DNA from: DASYTH01 sp035762905
GTDB taxonomy: Bacteria; Actinomycetota; Actinomycetes; Mycobacteriales; Pseudonocardiaceae
Reading direction: 5' to 3'
Assembly (NCBI RefSeq): GCF_035762905.1
Contig: NZ_DASUCC010000028.1
Location: 70,370 to 134,369 of the forward strand
DNA length: 64,000 nucleotides
Position 1 is the first letter of the stretch. Each line of letters begins with the position of its first letter. A program made the translations under genes and the position numbers. Positions 8,304 through 15,766 of the stretch are shown here, piece after piece. Under the pieces are notes generated by a model. It made no database searches, was not told where the DNA came from, and worked only from the letters and a program-made list of their open reading frames with translations.

Positions 8304-8981
8304 GTGACGATCATGACCATGCCGAAGGCGAAGGACGTGCAAAAGGCGCGCAAGCAGGCGGTCGAGGCGCTCGGCGCCGCCGCCGAGCAGGTCCGCACCC
8401 CGCTGCTGGCCGCCATCGGCGCCGGTGACCTGGCCACCCAGGCCATCGTCGACGCGGTCAACAAGGCCCGGACCCGGGTCAACGCCGGCACCGAGAAGGC
8501 GAAGACCGCCGCCGAGAACCTGCCGAGCGACCTGACCGCGCTGCGCGAGAAGGTGGACCCGGCCGAGCTGCGCAAGCTGGTCGACGACTACACCGACGCC
8601 GCGCAGAAGCTGTACGTGAAGCTGGCCGGCGCCGGCGAGGACGCGGTGGCCAAGCTGCGCGCCAAGCCGCAGGTGCAGAAGGCCCTCGACCAGCTCGAGG
8701 TGGCCATCGCCACGCTCCAGGAGCGGGTCGGCGACGCCGCGGGCGACGCCCGTGAGCTGGCCGACGAGCTGCTCACCCGGGTGAGCAGGCGGACCCGGTC
8801 GGTCGGCGAGAAGACCGCCCGCAACGTGCAGAAGGCCGCCGCCGAGGTGGCCGCCGACGTGCAGGAGGCCGGCGACGAGGTGGCGCACGAGGTGCGCAGC
8901 ACCACCCGCAAGGCGGCCAACAAGACCGCCCCGCGGCGCCCGGCCAAGAGCACCCAGAGCAAGACCACCGGCGGCAAGTAA
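8304..8981 (+). CDS. HbhA-like helical protein with Lys/Ala-rich tail
   Basis: A 225-residue, almost entirely helical protein. The segment APLLAAIGAGDLATQAI-type N-terminus (here PLLAAIGAGDLATQ), LPSDLTALREK and AELRKLVDDYTDAA match the coiled-coil part of mycobacterial heparin-binding haemagglutinin HbhA. The C-terminal ~35 residues are rich in Lys, Ala, Pro and Thr, like the heparin-binding tail, but shorter and without perfect repeats. No signal peptide is visible, as in HbhA. An ATG at 8313 is an alternative start: the AAGGAG at 8295-8300 is 3 bases from the GTG and 12 from that ATG. Surface or lipid-body localisation is known for HbhA but only inferred here. Confidence 0.8.
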   Translation: MTIMTMPKAKDVQKARKQAVEALGAAAEQVRTPLLAAIGAGDLATQAIVDAVNKARTRVNAGTEKAKTAAENLPSDLTALREKVDPAELRKLVDDYTDAAQKLYVKLAGAGEDAVAKLRAKPQVQKALDQLEVAIATLQERVGDAAGDARELADELLTRVSRRTRSVGEKTARNVQKAAAEVAADVQEAGDEVAHEVRSTTRKAANKTAPRRPAKSTQSKTTGGK

Positions 8982-8990
8982 CCCCGTCGC

Positions 8991-9046
8991 AGCCAGGAAT
9001 GCCCCGTACCCTGCGCCCCGGCGCCGCGTATGGGGCATTCCTGGCT
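8991..9046 (+). terminator. Strong hairpin after the hbhA-like gene
   Basis: Perfect 15-bp arms (8991-9005 and 9032-9046), extended by about four further pairs including one G-U, enclose a loop of about 18 bases. It starts 9 bp after the stop codon. There is no T-run, so it is a candidate terminator or mRNA-stabilising stem rather than a classic intrinsic terminator. Confidence 0.65.
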
Positions 9047-9066
9047 CGTCACGTAGTCTTGGCCCT

Positions 9067-9363
9067 GTGCCAGAGACCGCGATTCTGATCCTGGTGATCA
9101 TCAAATGGGCGGCCGTACCGGTCGGCGTGTTCGCCTTCGTGCACGCCCTGATGCAGCGCCCGGACGCGTTCACGGCCGCCGACCGGATGACCAAGCCCGC
9201 CTGGTTGGCGATCACCGCAGGCGCCGCCGTCGCGCTGCTGCTGTTCAGCTTCGCCGGGATCACCTGGATGTTCTGGATGGCCGGCCTGGTGGCCGCGCTG
9301 GTCTACATCGTCGACGTGCGACCCAAGCTCAACGAGGCGCAGCGCGGGAACAGGTGGGGATGA
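9067..9363 (+). CDS. DUF2516 family membrane protein
   Basis: A 98-residue protein with three hydrophobic segments (about residues 5-27, 45-63 and 65-83) and a short polar tail DVRPKLNEAQRG. Size, topology and the neighbourhood after an hbhA-like gene match the actinobacterial DUF2516 family (Rv0476 in M. tuberculosis). Its function is not known. The GTG start is backed by TAGTCT at 9054-9059 with a 7-base gap, implying a leaderless mRNA that begins just after the hairpin of the preceding gene. Its stop overlaps the next start as ATGA. Confidence 0.85.
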   Translation: MPETAILILVIIKWAAVPVGVFAFVHALMQRPDAFTAADRMTKPAWLAITAGAAVALLLFSFAGITWMFWMAGLVAALVYIVDVRPKLNEAQRGNRWG

Positions 9364-9905
9364 CCGCCTGGACCATCGCCGGGTCCCTGCACGTCGAACG
9401 CGCCGTCGACCGGCCCGACCTGCTCGGTGCGCCGGTGGCCGAGGCGCTCGCCGCGCTGCCCGGCGCGGACCGGGTCGGGGTGGCCGCCATCGACCCGGAC
9501 CTGGCCGACACCGCCGCCTTCTGCGCCACCTACGGCACGCCGCTGTCCGCCTCGGCCAACTGCGTCGTGGTGTCCGGCCGGCGCTCCGGCGTGGAGCGGT
9601 TCGCCGCCTGCCTGGTGCTGGCCACCACCCGGGCCGACGTCAACGGGGTGGTGCGCCGCCGGCTGGATGTCCGCAAGGCCTCGTTCGCCCCGATGGACAC
9701 CGCGGTCGAGCTGACCGGGATGGCCTATGGCGGGATCACCCCGATCGGGCTGCCGGACGGATGGCCGCTGCTGGTCGACGCGGCCGTGGCCGAATTACCC
9801 GAGCTGGTCGTCGGCAGTGGGATCCGGGGCAGCAAGCTGCTGGTGTCCGGCCGGTTGCTGGCCGCCCTGTCCGGTGTGGAGGTCACCGCGGCGCTCGGCC
9901 GTTAG
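9360..9905 (+). CDS. YbaK/EbsC-like aminoacyl-tRNA deacylase domain protein
   Basis: A 181-residue protein whose order of motifs follows the YbaK/prolyl-tRNA deacylase fold: an early ASANCVVV strand, the central VVRRRLDVRKASFAPMDTAVELTGM in which the lysine of RKASF corresponds to the conserved catalytic-site lysine, then GGITPIGLP and a late GSGIRGSKLLVS. The family hydrolyses mischarged aminoacyl-tRNA; the actual substrate is not predictable. The ATG overlaps the stop of the DUF2516 gene (ATGA), so translation is coupled. I am fairly confident of the fold and not of the specificity. Confidence 0.75.
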   Translation: MTAWTIAGSLHVERAVDRPDLLGAPVAEALAALPGADRVGVAAIDPDLADTAAFCATYGTPLSASANCVVVSGRRSGVERFAACLVLATTRADVNGVVRRRLDVRKASFAPMDTAVELTGMAYGGITPIGLPDGWPLLVDAAVAELPELVVGSGIRGSKLLVSGRLLAALSGVEVTAALGR

Positions 9906-9915
9906 GGTCGGGACC

Positions 9916-10506
9916 ATGGAGTTCCAGGACGTGGTGCGGCGGCGCCGCATGATCCGAACCTATGACGTGGACCGGCCGGTGCCGCCGGAGATCGTGGACC
10001 GGATGGTGGACAACGCGGTCCGGGCGCCGTCCGCCGGGTTCTCCCAGGGCTGGGGCTTCCTGGTGCTGGACACCCCGGCGGACATCGACTGGTTCCGGGA
10101 GGCCTGCCGCCCGGCGGACGGGTCGGCGGACTACCTGGCGGTCACGGTCCAGGCGCCGCTGCTGATCGTGGTGCACTCCAACAAGGACGTCTACCTGGAC
10201 CGGTACGCCCAGCCGGACAAGGGGTTCACCGACCGGTCCGAAACGCGGTGGCCGGCGCCCTACTGGGACATCGACGCCGGGATGGCCGCGCTGCTGATCC
10301 TGCAGACCGCCACCGACGCCGGCCTCGGCGCCTGCTTCTTCGGCCTGCCAAGGGAACGCATCCCGAACTACCGCGCCGCGTTCGGCGTGCCGGACGAGTT
10401 CCACCCGATCGGCGCCATCTCCGCCGGCTACTCCACCGAGCCGGTCCACGACCTCCGCGCCAAACGCAAACGACCCGACGAGGTGATCCACCGCGGCCGC
10501 TGGTGA
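9916..10506 (+). CDS. Nitroreductase family FMN oxidoreductase
   Basis: A 196-residue protein typical of single-domain nitroreductases. The N-terminal RRRRMIRTYDVDRPVP supplies FMN-phosphate arginines, APSAGFSQGWGFLV is the first FMN-binding loop, and the C-terminal half has the AALLILQTATDAGLGACFFG helix-strand followed by AISAGYS. Members reduce nitro groups or quinones with NAD(P)H; the physiological substrate is unknown. The start is supported by TAGGGT at 9903-9908, 7 bases before the ATG. It is convergent with the dehydratase gene, with a small hairpin in between. Confidence 0.87.
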   Translation: MEFQDVVRRRRMIRTYDVDRPVPPEIVDRMVDNAVRAPSAGFSQGWGFLVLDTPADIDWFREACRPADGSADYLAVTVQAPLLIVVHSNKDVYLDRYAQPDKGFTDRSETRWPAPYWDIDAGMAALLILQTATDAGLGACFFGLPRERIPNYRAAFGVPDEFHPIGAISAGYSTEPVHDLRAKRKRPDEVIHRGRW

Positions 10507-10518
10507 CCAGCACCGGAC

Positions 10519-10535
10519 CCCGGGATCATTCCGGG
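10519..10535. terminator. Small hairpin between convergent genes
   Basis: Seven pairs (10519-10525 with 10529-10535, one G-T) around a TCA loop lie between and into the ends of two convergent genes. It could act as a bidirectional terminator, but no T-run follows. Confidence 0.35.
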
Positions 10536-12280
10536 TCGGGGTCGGGGTTCTTGCCGGGGCGGGCCAGGAACTCGAAGTCGCAGCCGGTGTCGGCCTGGGT
10601 GATGTGCTCGTAGTAGAGGGCGCCGTAGCCGCGCTCGAAGGTCGGCTCCGGCGGGATCCACGCGGCCCGGCGGCGGGCAAGTTCGTCGTCCGGGACGTCC
10701 AGACTCAGGGTTCGGGCGGGCACGTCCAGGGTGATCGGGTCGCCGTCGCGGACCAGCGCGAGCGGACCGCCGACGTGCGCCTCCGGTGCGACGTGCAGCA
10801 CGCAGGCGCCGTAGCTGGTGCCGCTCATCCGTGCGTCGGAGATCCGGACCATGTCCCGCACGCCCGCCCGGAGCAGCCGGGTGGGGATCGGCAGCATGCC
10901 GTACTCGGGCATGCCCGGCCCGCCCTTGGGCCCGGCCCCGGCCAGCACCAGCACCGAGTCCGGGGTGACCGGCAGATCCTCGTCGTCGATCCGGTCCCGC
11001 AGGTCGCGGTAGCCGTGGAAGACCACGGCCGGACCGGTGTGCCGCAACAACTCCGGCGTCGCGGCGATGTACTTGATCACCGCGCCGTCCGGGGCCAGGT
11101 TGCCACGCAGCACCGCCACCCCGCCCTCGGCGGCCAGCGGCCGGTCCACCGGGCGGATCACCTCGTCGTCGTGCACGGCCGCGCCGGCCAGCCCTTCGCC
11201 GAGGGTCCGCCCGCTGACCGTGATCCGGTCCAGGTGCAGCCGCGCCCCGAGCCGGGCCAGCAGGGCGCGCAGGCCGCCGGCGTAGTGGAAGTCCTCCATC
11301 AGGAACCGGCCGCCGGGCCGGATGTCGGCCAGCACCGGGGTGTCCCTTGCGATCCGGTCGAAGTCGGCCAGGCCGAGCGGCACCTGGCTGCGGCCGGCCA
11401 TCGCGATCAGGTGGATCACCGCGTTGGTGGACCCGCCGAGGGCCAGCACGGTGGTGACCGCGTCGGCGTAGGCCCGCTCGTCCAGGATCCGCGACGGCCG
11501 CAGGTCCGCCCAGACCAGCTCCACCGCGCGCCGCCCGCTGGCCGCGGCCATCCGATGGTGCGCGGAGTCCACCGCCGGGATCGACGCCGCGCCGGGCAGC
11601 GTCATGCCGAGCACCTCGGCCGCGGAGGTCATCGTGGACGCGGTGCCCATCGTCATGCAGTGCCCGGGTGAGCGGGCCAGCGCCGCCTCCAGCTCCGACC
11701 ACTCCGCCTCGCCGAGCCGACCGGCCCGGCGCTCGTCGGCGTAGCGCCACATGTCGGTGCCGCTGCCGAGCACCTCGCCGCGCCAGTGCCCGGCCAGCAT
11801 CGGGCCGGCCGGCACGAAGATCGCCGGCAGGTCCGCGGACGCCGCGCCCATCAGCAGCGCCGGGGTGGTCTTGTCGCAGCCGCCGAGCAGCACCGCGCCG
11901 TCGACCGGATAGGACCGCAGGATCTCCTCGGTCTCCATGGCCAGCAGGTTGCGGTACAGCATCGGGGTCGGCTTCTGGAACGTCTCGGACAGCGTGGCCA
12001 CCGGGAACTCCACCGGATAGCCGCCGGCCTGCCACACCCCCCTTGCCACCTGCTCGGCCCGCTCGCGCAGGTGCATGTGGCACGGGTTGATGCCGCTCCA
12101 GGTGTTCAGGATGCCGATCACCGGCTTGCCGAGGTGCTCCTCCGGGTTCAGCCCGAGCTGCCGGCTGCGCGACCGGTGGCTGAACGACCGCAGTCCCTCG
12201 CCGCCGTACCACCGGTGGCTGCGCAACTCCTCCGGCGACCGCCGGGCAGTGCCCGATGGTTCGCTCGCGCGCTCGCTCAC
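10526..12280 (-). CDS. IlvD/Edd-family sugar-acid dehydratase
   Basis: A 584-residue member of the IlvD/Edd family. Three cysteines fit the [2Fe-2S] ligands: NPCHMHL, GGCDKTTPALLMGAA and GHCMTMGTASTMTSAAE. The C-terminal SDARMSGTSYGA is the family signature. Context with a DapA-like aldolase and a GntR regulator points to a pentonate/hexonate (arabinonate- or xylonate-like) dehydratase rather than branched-chain amino-acid synthesis. The GTG overlaps the aldolase stop by 4 bases (GTGA). The first ten codons (MSERASEPSG) come from a dispersed repeat, so the N-terminal residues may be an accretion. The exact sugar acid is unknown. Confidence 0.85.
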   Translation of the reverse strand: MSERASEPSGTARRSPEELRSHRWYGGEGLRSFSHRSRSRQLGLNPEEHLGKPVIGILNTWSGINPCHMHLRERAEQVARGVWQAGGYPVEFPVATLSETFQKPTPMLYRNLLAMETEEILRSYPVDGAVLLGGCDKTTPALLMGAASADLPAIFVPAGPMLAGHWRGEVLGSGTDMWRYADERRAGRLGEAEWSELEAALARSPGHCMTMGTASTMTSAAEVLGMTLPGAASIPAVDSAHHRMAAASGRRAVELVWADLRPSRILDERAYADAVTTVLALGGSTNAVIHLIAMAGRSQVPLGLADFDRIARDTPVLADIRPGGRFLMEDFHYAGGLRALLARLGARLHLDRITVSGRTLGEGLAGAAVHDDEVIRPVDRPLAAEGGVAVLRGNLAPDGAVIKYIAATPELLRHTGPAVVFHGYRDLRDRIDDEDLPVTPDSVLVLAGAGPKGGPGMPEYGMLPIPTRLLRAGVRDMVRISDARMSGTSYGACVLHVAPEAHVGGPLALVRDGDPITLDVPARTLSLDVPDDELARRRAAWIPPEPTFERGYGALYYEHITQADTGCDFEFLARPGKNPDPDPE

Positions 12281-12281
12281 T
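12254..12281 (-). repeat. Dispersed 28-bp repeat copy supplying a start codon
   Basis: This 28-bp stretch matches 26 of 28 bases of the copy at 45861-45888; the two differences are both in the loop core (GCGCGC against GCAAGC). On the minus strand it provides the GTG start of the dehydratase and its first codons. Confidence 0.75.
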
Positions 12282-13194
12282 GGTGCTCGACCCGCAGCCC
12301 CCAGGTCGCCAGGATCGCCCCGACCCGGGCCCGGCCGGCCGCGTCCAACTCCCGGCTCGGCGGGCGGACCGCGCGCCCGCACAGGCCCAGCTGGGCCAGC
12401 GCCTCCTTGACCACCGAGACGTTGTCGGCCGACTCGCCGGCCGCGCGCATCTCCTCGAACGGCCGGATCAGCTCCCAGGCCCGCATGGCCTCCGGATAGT
12501 CGCCGGCGGTCAGCGCGGCCTGCATCCGGACCGCCAGCTCCGGCGCGACGTTGGCCAGGCCGGAGGTGAACCCGTGGGCGCCGACCGCCCGGTAGCCGGG
12601 CGCGGACAGCTCGGCCATGCCGGCCACCCAGGTGAACCGGTCGAGCCCGGCGTCCCTGGCCACGGTGGCGAACCGGACCGGGTCGGGCATCGCGAACTTG
12701 ACCCCGACCACGTTCGGGCACGCCGCGCCGAGCGCCGCGAGCTGCGCGCCGCCGATCCGCGGGTTGCGCATGTAGAGCACCACGCCGAGGTCCGGCACCG
12801 CATCGGCGATCGCCCGGTGATAGTCCACCCAGCCGTCCAGCGCCAGGTACGGGTGCACCGGCTGGTGGATCATGATCCCGGTCGCGCCGGCCCGGTGCGC
12901 GTACCGGGCCGCGTCGATCGCGGTGGCCAGGTCGTGGCCGACCCCGCACAGCACGGCCGCGCGCCCGGCGACGGCCTGCACCGTGAGGTCCACCATCCGC
13001 TCGGTCTCGGCCGGGCTCAGCGCGTAGAACTCGCTGGTGTTGCCGTTCGGCGTGATCACCGGGATGCCGCCGGTCAGCAGCCGGTCGACCAGCTTGGCGT
13101 GCGCGGTCTCGTCCGGTTCGCCGTCCGGGCCGAACGGGGTGACGGTGATCGCCACGACCCCGGCGAGCGCCGCGCGCAGTTCCTCATGGGACAT
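12277..13194 (-). CDS. DapA/NanA-superfamily aldolase or dehydratase
   Basis: A 305-residue TIM-barrel protein of the dihydrodipicolinate synthase superfamily. Visible are the early VAITVTPFGPDG, the substrate loop NGNTSEFYALSPAE, the catalytic tyrosine in VVLYMRNPR and the Schiff-base lysine in VVGVKFAM. With an IlvD/Edd dehydratase immediately downstream and a GntR regulator upstream, a 2-keto-3-deoxy sugar-acid aldolase or dehydratase is more likely than lysine biosynthesis. The first base pairs overlap the end of the GntR gene by 11 bp, so the three genes form one operon. Product specificity is not resolved. Confidence 0.83.
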   Translation of the reverse strand: MSHEELRAALAGVVAITVTPFGPDGEPDETAHAKLVDRLLTGGIPVITPNGNTSEFYALSPAETERMVDLTVQAVAGRAAVLCGVGHDLATAIDAARYAHRAGATGIMIHQPVHPYLALDGWVDYHRAIADAVPDLGVVLYMRNPRIGGAQLAALGAACPNVVGVKFAMPDPVRFATVARDAGLDRFTWVAGMAELSAPGYRAVGAHGFTSGLANVAPELAVRMQAALTAGDYPEAMRAWELIRPFEEMRAAGESADNVSVVKEALAQLGLCGRAVRPPSRELDAAGRARVGAILATWGLRVEHQ

Positions 13195-13834
13195 CGGGTA
13201 ACTCCTCGATCACTCGGTCGGCGAACCGCTGGATGTGCCGGCGCAGCAGGGCGGCGGCCCGGTCGCCGGCGCCGTCCTCGGCCGCCGCCAGCACCGCGCC
13301 GTGCTCGGCCAGCTCGGCCGTCCAGGTGGGCCGGATGCCCCAGCCGGCGACGGTGATCAGCGCGGTCTGGTCGCGCAGGTCGTCCAGGATTCTGATCATC
13401 AGCGGGTTGCCGCAGCCGGCGTACATGGCCCGGTGGAAGCGCCGGTTGACCAGGCTCATCCGCGCCGGGTCGGCGTTCGGCACGGCCTCGGTGAGGATCT
13501 CGCGGGCCGGGCCGAAGTCCGCGCCCGCGCGCACCGCGCCGCGGACGGCCTCCGGCTCCAGCACGGTGCGCACCTCGTAGACGGCCCGGACCAGCGCCCC
13601 GTCCACCACCCGCACGCTGGCGCCCTTGTACGGGCTCAGCACCACCAGACCGGTGCCGGCCAGGGTCTTCAGCGCCTCGCGCACCGGGGTCTTGGACACC
13701 GCCATGCGCTCGGCCAGCTCGGCCTCGACCAGGGCCTGGCCGGGCCGCAGCGCGCCGCCGAGGATCTCGTCCCTGATCGCCTCCAGGACGAAGTCGGTGC
13801 GCGAGCCGGGCGGCGCGGCACGATGGTATATCAT
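13184..13834 (-). CDS. GntR/FadR-type (FCD domain) regulator
   Basis: A 216-residue regulator: a winged helix at about residues 12-75 (ILGGALRPGQALVEAELAE, then VSKTPVREALKTLA), followed by an all-helical FCD ligand-binding domain containing RRFHRAMY, part of the usual metal-binding histidine set. FCD regulators commonly sense sugar acids or hydroxy acids, which fits the aldolase and dehydratase genes it overlaps. The ATG lies inside an AT-rich palindrome that is a plausible autoregulatory operator. It starts 11 bp after the LOG-family gene, so read-through from that gene is possible. Confidence 0.88.
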   Translation of the reverse strand: MIYHRAAPPGSRTDFVLEAIRDEILGGALRPGQALVEAELAERMAVSKTPVREALKTLAGTGLVVLSPYKGASVRVVDGALVRAVYEVRTVLEPEAVRGAVRAGADFGPAREILTEAVPNADPARMSLVNRRFHRAMYAGCGNPLMIRILDDLRDQTALITVAGWGIRPTWTAELAEHGAVLAAAEDGAGDRAAALLRRHIQRFADRVIEELPDVP

Positions 13835-13844
13835 ATATGAATAC
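13826..13844 (-). promoter_or_regulatory. AT-rich palindrome at the GntR start
   Basis: TCATATATGA (13831-13840) is a perfect palindrome flanked by GTAT and ATAC, and it overlaps the start codon. It stands out sharply from the GC-rich surroundings. A site for the GntR protein is inferred from position. Confidence 0.5.
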
Positions 13845-13845
13845 T

Positions 13846-14979
13846 CTAGGAGGCCCGGTCCCGCTGGTCAACGGCGTAGGCCTCGAGCAACTCCACCGCT
13901 TCGGCCGGTTCGTCGGTGACCAGTAGCCAGCGCTGCGCGGGCCGGCCCCCGGCCAGCTGCGCCACCAGCGGCGCGGCCGGCACCTGCGTGGTCCAGAAGT
14001 CCTTGCCAAGGAACACCATCGGCGCCGGCGGCCCGTAGTGGTTCTGGGTGTAGTCCTGGAACACCTCCTGCACCGTGCCCGCGCTGCCCGGGGTGTACAC
14101 CACGCCGCCGGTGGCCACGGTGAGCAGCCCGTCCTCACGCACCGAGTTGGCGAAGTACTTGGCGTGCAAGGAACAGAACATGTTCGGCGGCTCGTGGCCG
14201 TAGTACCACGTGGGAATCCCGATGGTGGGCGCAGGCGGCGCCGGCACCTCGACCCGCAGCGCGGCGGCCAGCCAGCCGCCGATCTCGGCCGGGTTGTGCC
14301 CGAACCGCGGCGCCGCACCGAGTTCGGTCAACACATCGTCCACAGTGGATCGCCGGGCGCCGGCGAGCCGAACCCCGAGCGGGACCGCCTCCATCGCCCC
14401 CGGCCCGCCACCGGTCAGCACGGTGAACCCGACCCGGCTGCGCCCGAGCCACCGCCCCAGTTCCAGCGCCGCCCGGTAACCGGCCGAATCCCGGGTCAGC
14501 GCATGCCCGCCCATCACCGCCACCGGCTGGCAGCCGTCGCGGCCGAGCACATGGCTGAGCGCCTCGGTGATCGCGTGGTCGTGCAGCCGCTCGGCCAGCG
14601 CGTGCAGCGGCCCCGGATGCCGGCCGCGTTCCCTGCTGTGCCGGTAGATCCGCGCGTCCAAAGTGTCCACATAGGATTCCGGTCGAGCCGGGTCGAACCC
14701 CTCGAACAGTTCCTCGGGCGTGTACAACGAAGTCCGGTACACCCGGTACGGAAGGTCCGGTATATCCGGGAACAGCAACGCGCCGGCCGCCTCGGCGCGC
14801 CGGGTGGTGGCCGGACCGAGCGCGCAGCCGAGCAGCACCGCCCCGTCCAAAGCCGTTCGCAGCAGCCGGTCCTCCTCGGCCCCGGTCAGATCCAGCCCGG
14901 TGAGCAGCGCGCCCCTCAGGTCATGCCCGGCCGCCCGGTGCTCCCGCAACTCGTCCAATCCGGTGAACTCGATCCGCAC
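13846..14979 (-). CDS. LOG-family (Rossmann-fold) nucleotide-binding protein
   Basis: A 377-residue protein. The C-terminal two thirds carry LOG/lysine-decarboxylase-like features: the phosphate-binding VLTGGGPGAMEA near residues 190-200 and TPGSAGTVQE near 300, a variant of the PGGxGTxxE motif in which G-G is P-G-S-A. LOG proteins release cytokinin-type bases from nucleoside monophosphates, but many bacterial members have unknown nucleotide substrates. The N-terminal 120 residues are an extension of unrecognised function. The GTG start is 6 bases after TAGACT (14986-14991, minus strand), again a leaderless arrangement. Confidence 0.75.
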   Translation of the reverse strand: MRIEFTGLDELREHRAAGHDLRGALLTGLDLTGAEEDRLLRTALDGAVLLGCALGPATTRRAEAAGALLFPDIPDLPYRVYRTSLYTPEELFEGFDPARPESYVDTLDARIYRHSRERGRHPGPLHALAERLHDHAITEALSHVLGRDGCQPVAVMGGHALTRDSAGYRAALELGRWLGRSRVGFTVLTGGGPGAMEAVPLGVRLAGARRSTVDDVLTELGAAPRFGHNPAEIGGWLAAALRVEVPAPPAPTIGIPTWYYGHEPPNMFCSLHAKYFANSVREDGLLTVATGGVVYTPGSAGTVQEVFQDYTQNHYGPPAPMVFLGKDFWTTQVPAAPLVAQLAGGRPAQRWLLVTDEPAEAVELLEAYAVDQRDRAS

Positions 14980-15031
14980 CCGGCCAGTCTACGAGAGCCC
15001 CGGAATTGGTGACCCGCGGAAGCCGACCGGA

Positions 15032-15056
15032 ATTTGTCATCAATGTGATCACAAAT
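15032..15056. promoter_or_regulatory. 25-bp inverted repeat before a membrane-protein gene
   Basis: Arms ATTTGT-C-ATCA and TGAT-C-ACAAAT flank ATG, giving ten of eleven matched pairs. It lies between divergent genes, 17 bp upstream of the GTG at 15074 and just before its -10. It is a strong operator candidate for an unidentified regulator. Confidence 0.6.
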
Positions 15057-15073
15057 GGCGGTAGGCTTTCCCG

Positions 15074-15742
15074 GTGCCGGAGGCGCCGGAGCTCTACGAC
15101 GCGATCGCAACGGCGCTCGCCGACCTGACCCGGTGGATATTTGGATCCGGGGTCGTTGCGGTCGTCATTACCACCGTGCTCGGTATCGCCCTGGTGATCA
15201 AGAGTTGGATCGACCTCGGCAAGGACGCCGGAACGGCCGCCAGGGCGGTTGGCCGCGTGGTCGAACGCATTGCGAACCGGCTCGGCGAGCTGACCGCGGT
15301 CCGCGTCGCGCTGAGCGTCGTCCTGACCGTGGTTCTCCTGTCAGTTCAGGTGTTCTGGCTATCGGCCACCTGGGTGGGTGGTGCGGTTCTGTCCCTCGTC
15401 TGGACTGAGCTCGCTCCCGGCGTGCCGTGGCGAACTCTGGCCGGCTACTACACGCTCGGCTGTGCCGCGCTGCTGGTTGTCGGTTGGGTGTTCGGCGCCA
15501 AGGACGACCAGCCGATGCGGTTCCTCAGAATAACGGGAATTGTCGCCGCCCTTCCGGCTTTGCTGCTCTGCCTCCCGGTGTTCCTGCTGATTGCCGTCGG
15601 CGATTTCTACGCCTGGTTCGTGGCGGCATTCTTTCTTGGCGTGTTCACCTATCTGACGGCAACCTTCGCGGCGATGTTCTCGACGCTGGCAATTCGCTGG
15701 GCGTGGAGATCCACAACCGCACCCAGCCCGAAGCCCGCCTGA
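15074..15742 (+). CDS. Six-helix integral membrane protein, unknown function
   Basis: A 222-residue hydrophobic protein with about six membrane segments (near residues 25-42, 78-96, 98-112, 124-140, 152-172 and 180-205), separated by a basic loop IERIANRLGELTAVR. I do not recognise a family. Its codon use is noticeably less GC-biased than its neighbours, with codons such as ATA, ATT and TTT, hinting at acquisition or relaxed selection. The GTG has TAGGCT at 15062-15067, 6 bases upstream, and the inverted repeat at 15032-15056 sits just before that box, so it is probably regulated on its own. Confidence 0.7.
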   Translation: MPEAPELYDAIATALADLTRWIFGSGVVAVVITTVLGIALVIKSWIDLGKDAGTAARAVGRVVERIANRLGELTAVRVALSVVLTVVLLSVQVFWLSATWVGGAVLSLVWTELAPGVPWRTLAGYYTLGCAALLVVGWVFGAKDDQPMRFLRITGIVAALPALLLCLPVFLLIAVGDFYAWFVAAFFLGVFTYLTATFAAMFSTLAIRWAWRSTTAPSPKPA

Positions 15743-15766
15743 GCCGGCGACCCGCCGTGCGGCGGA

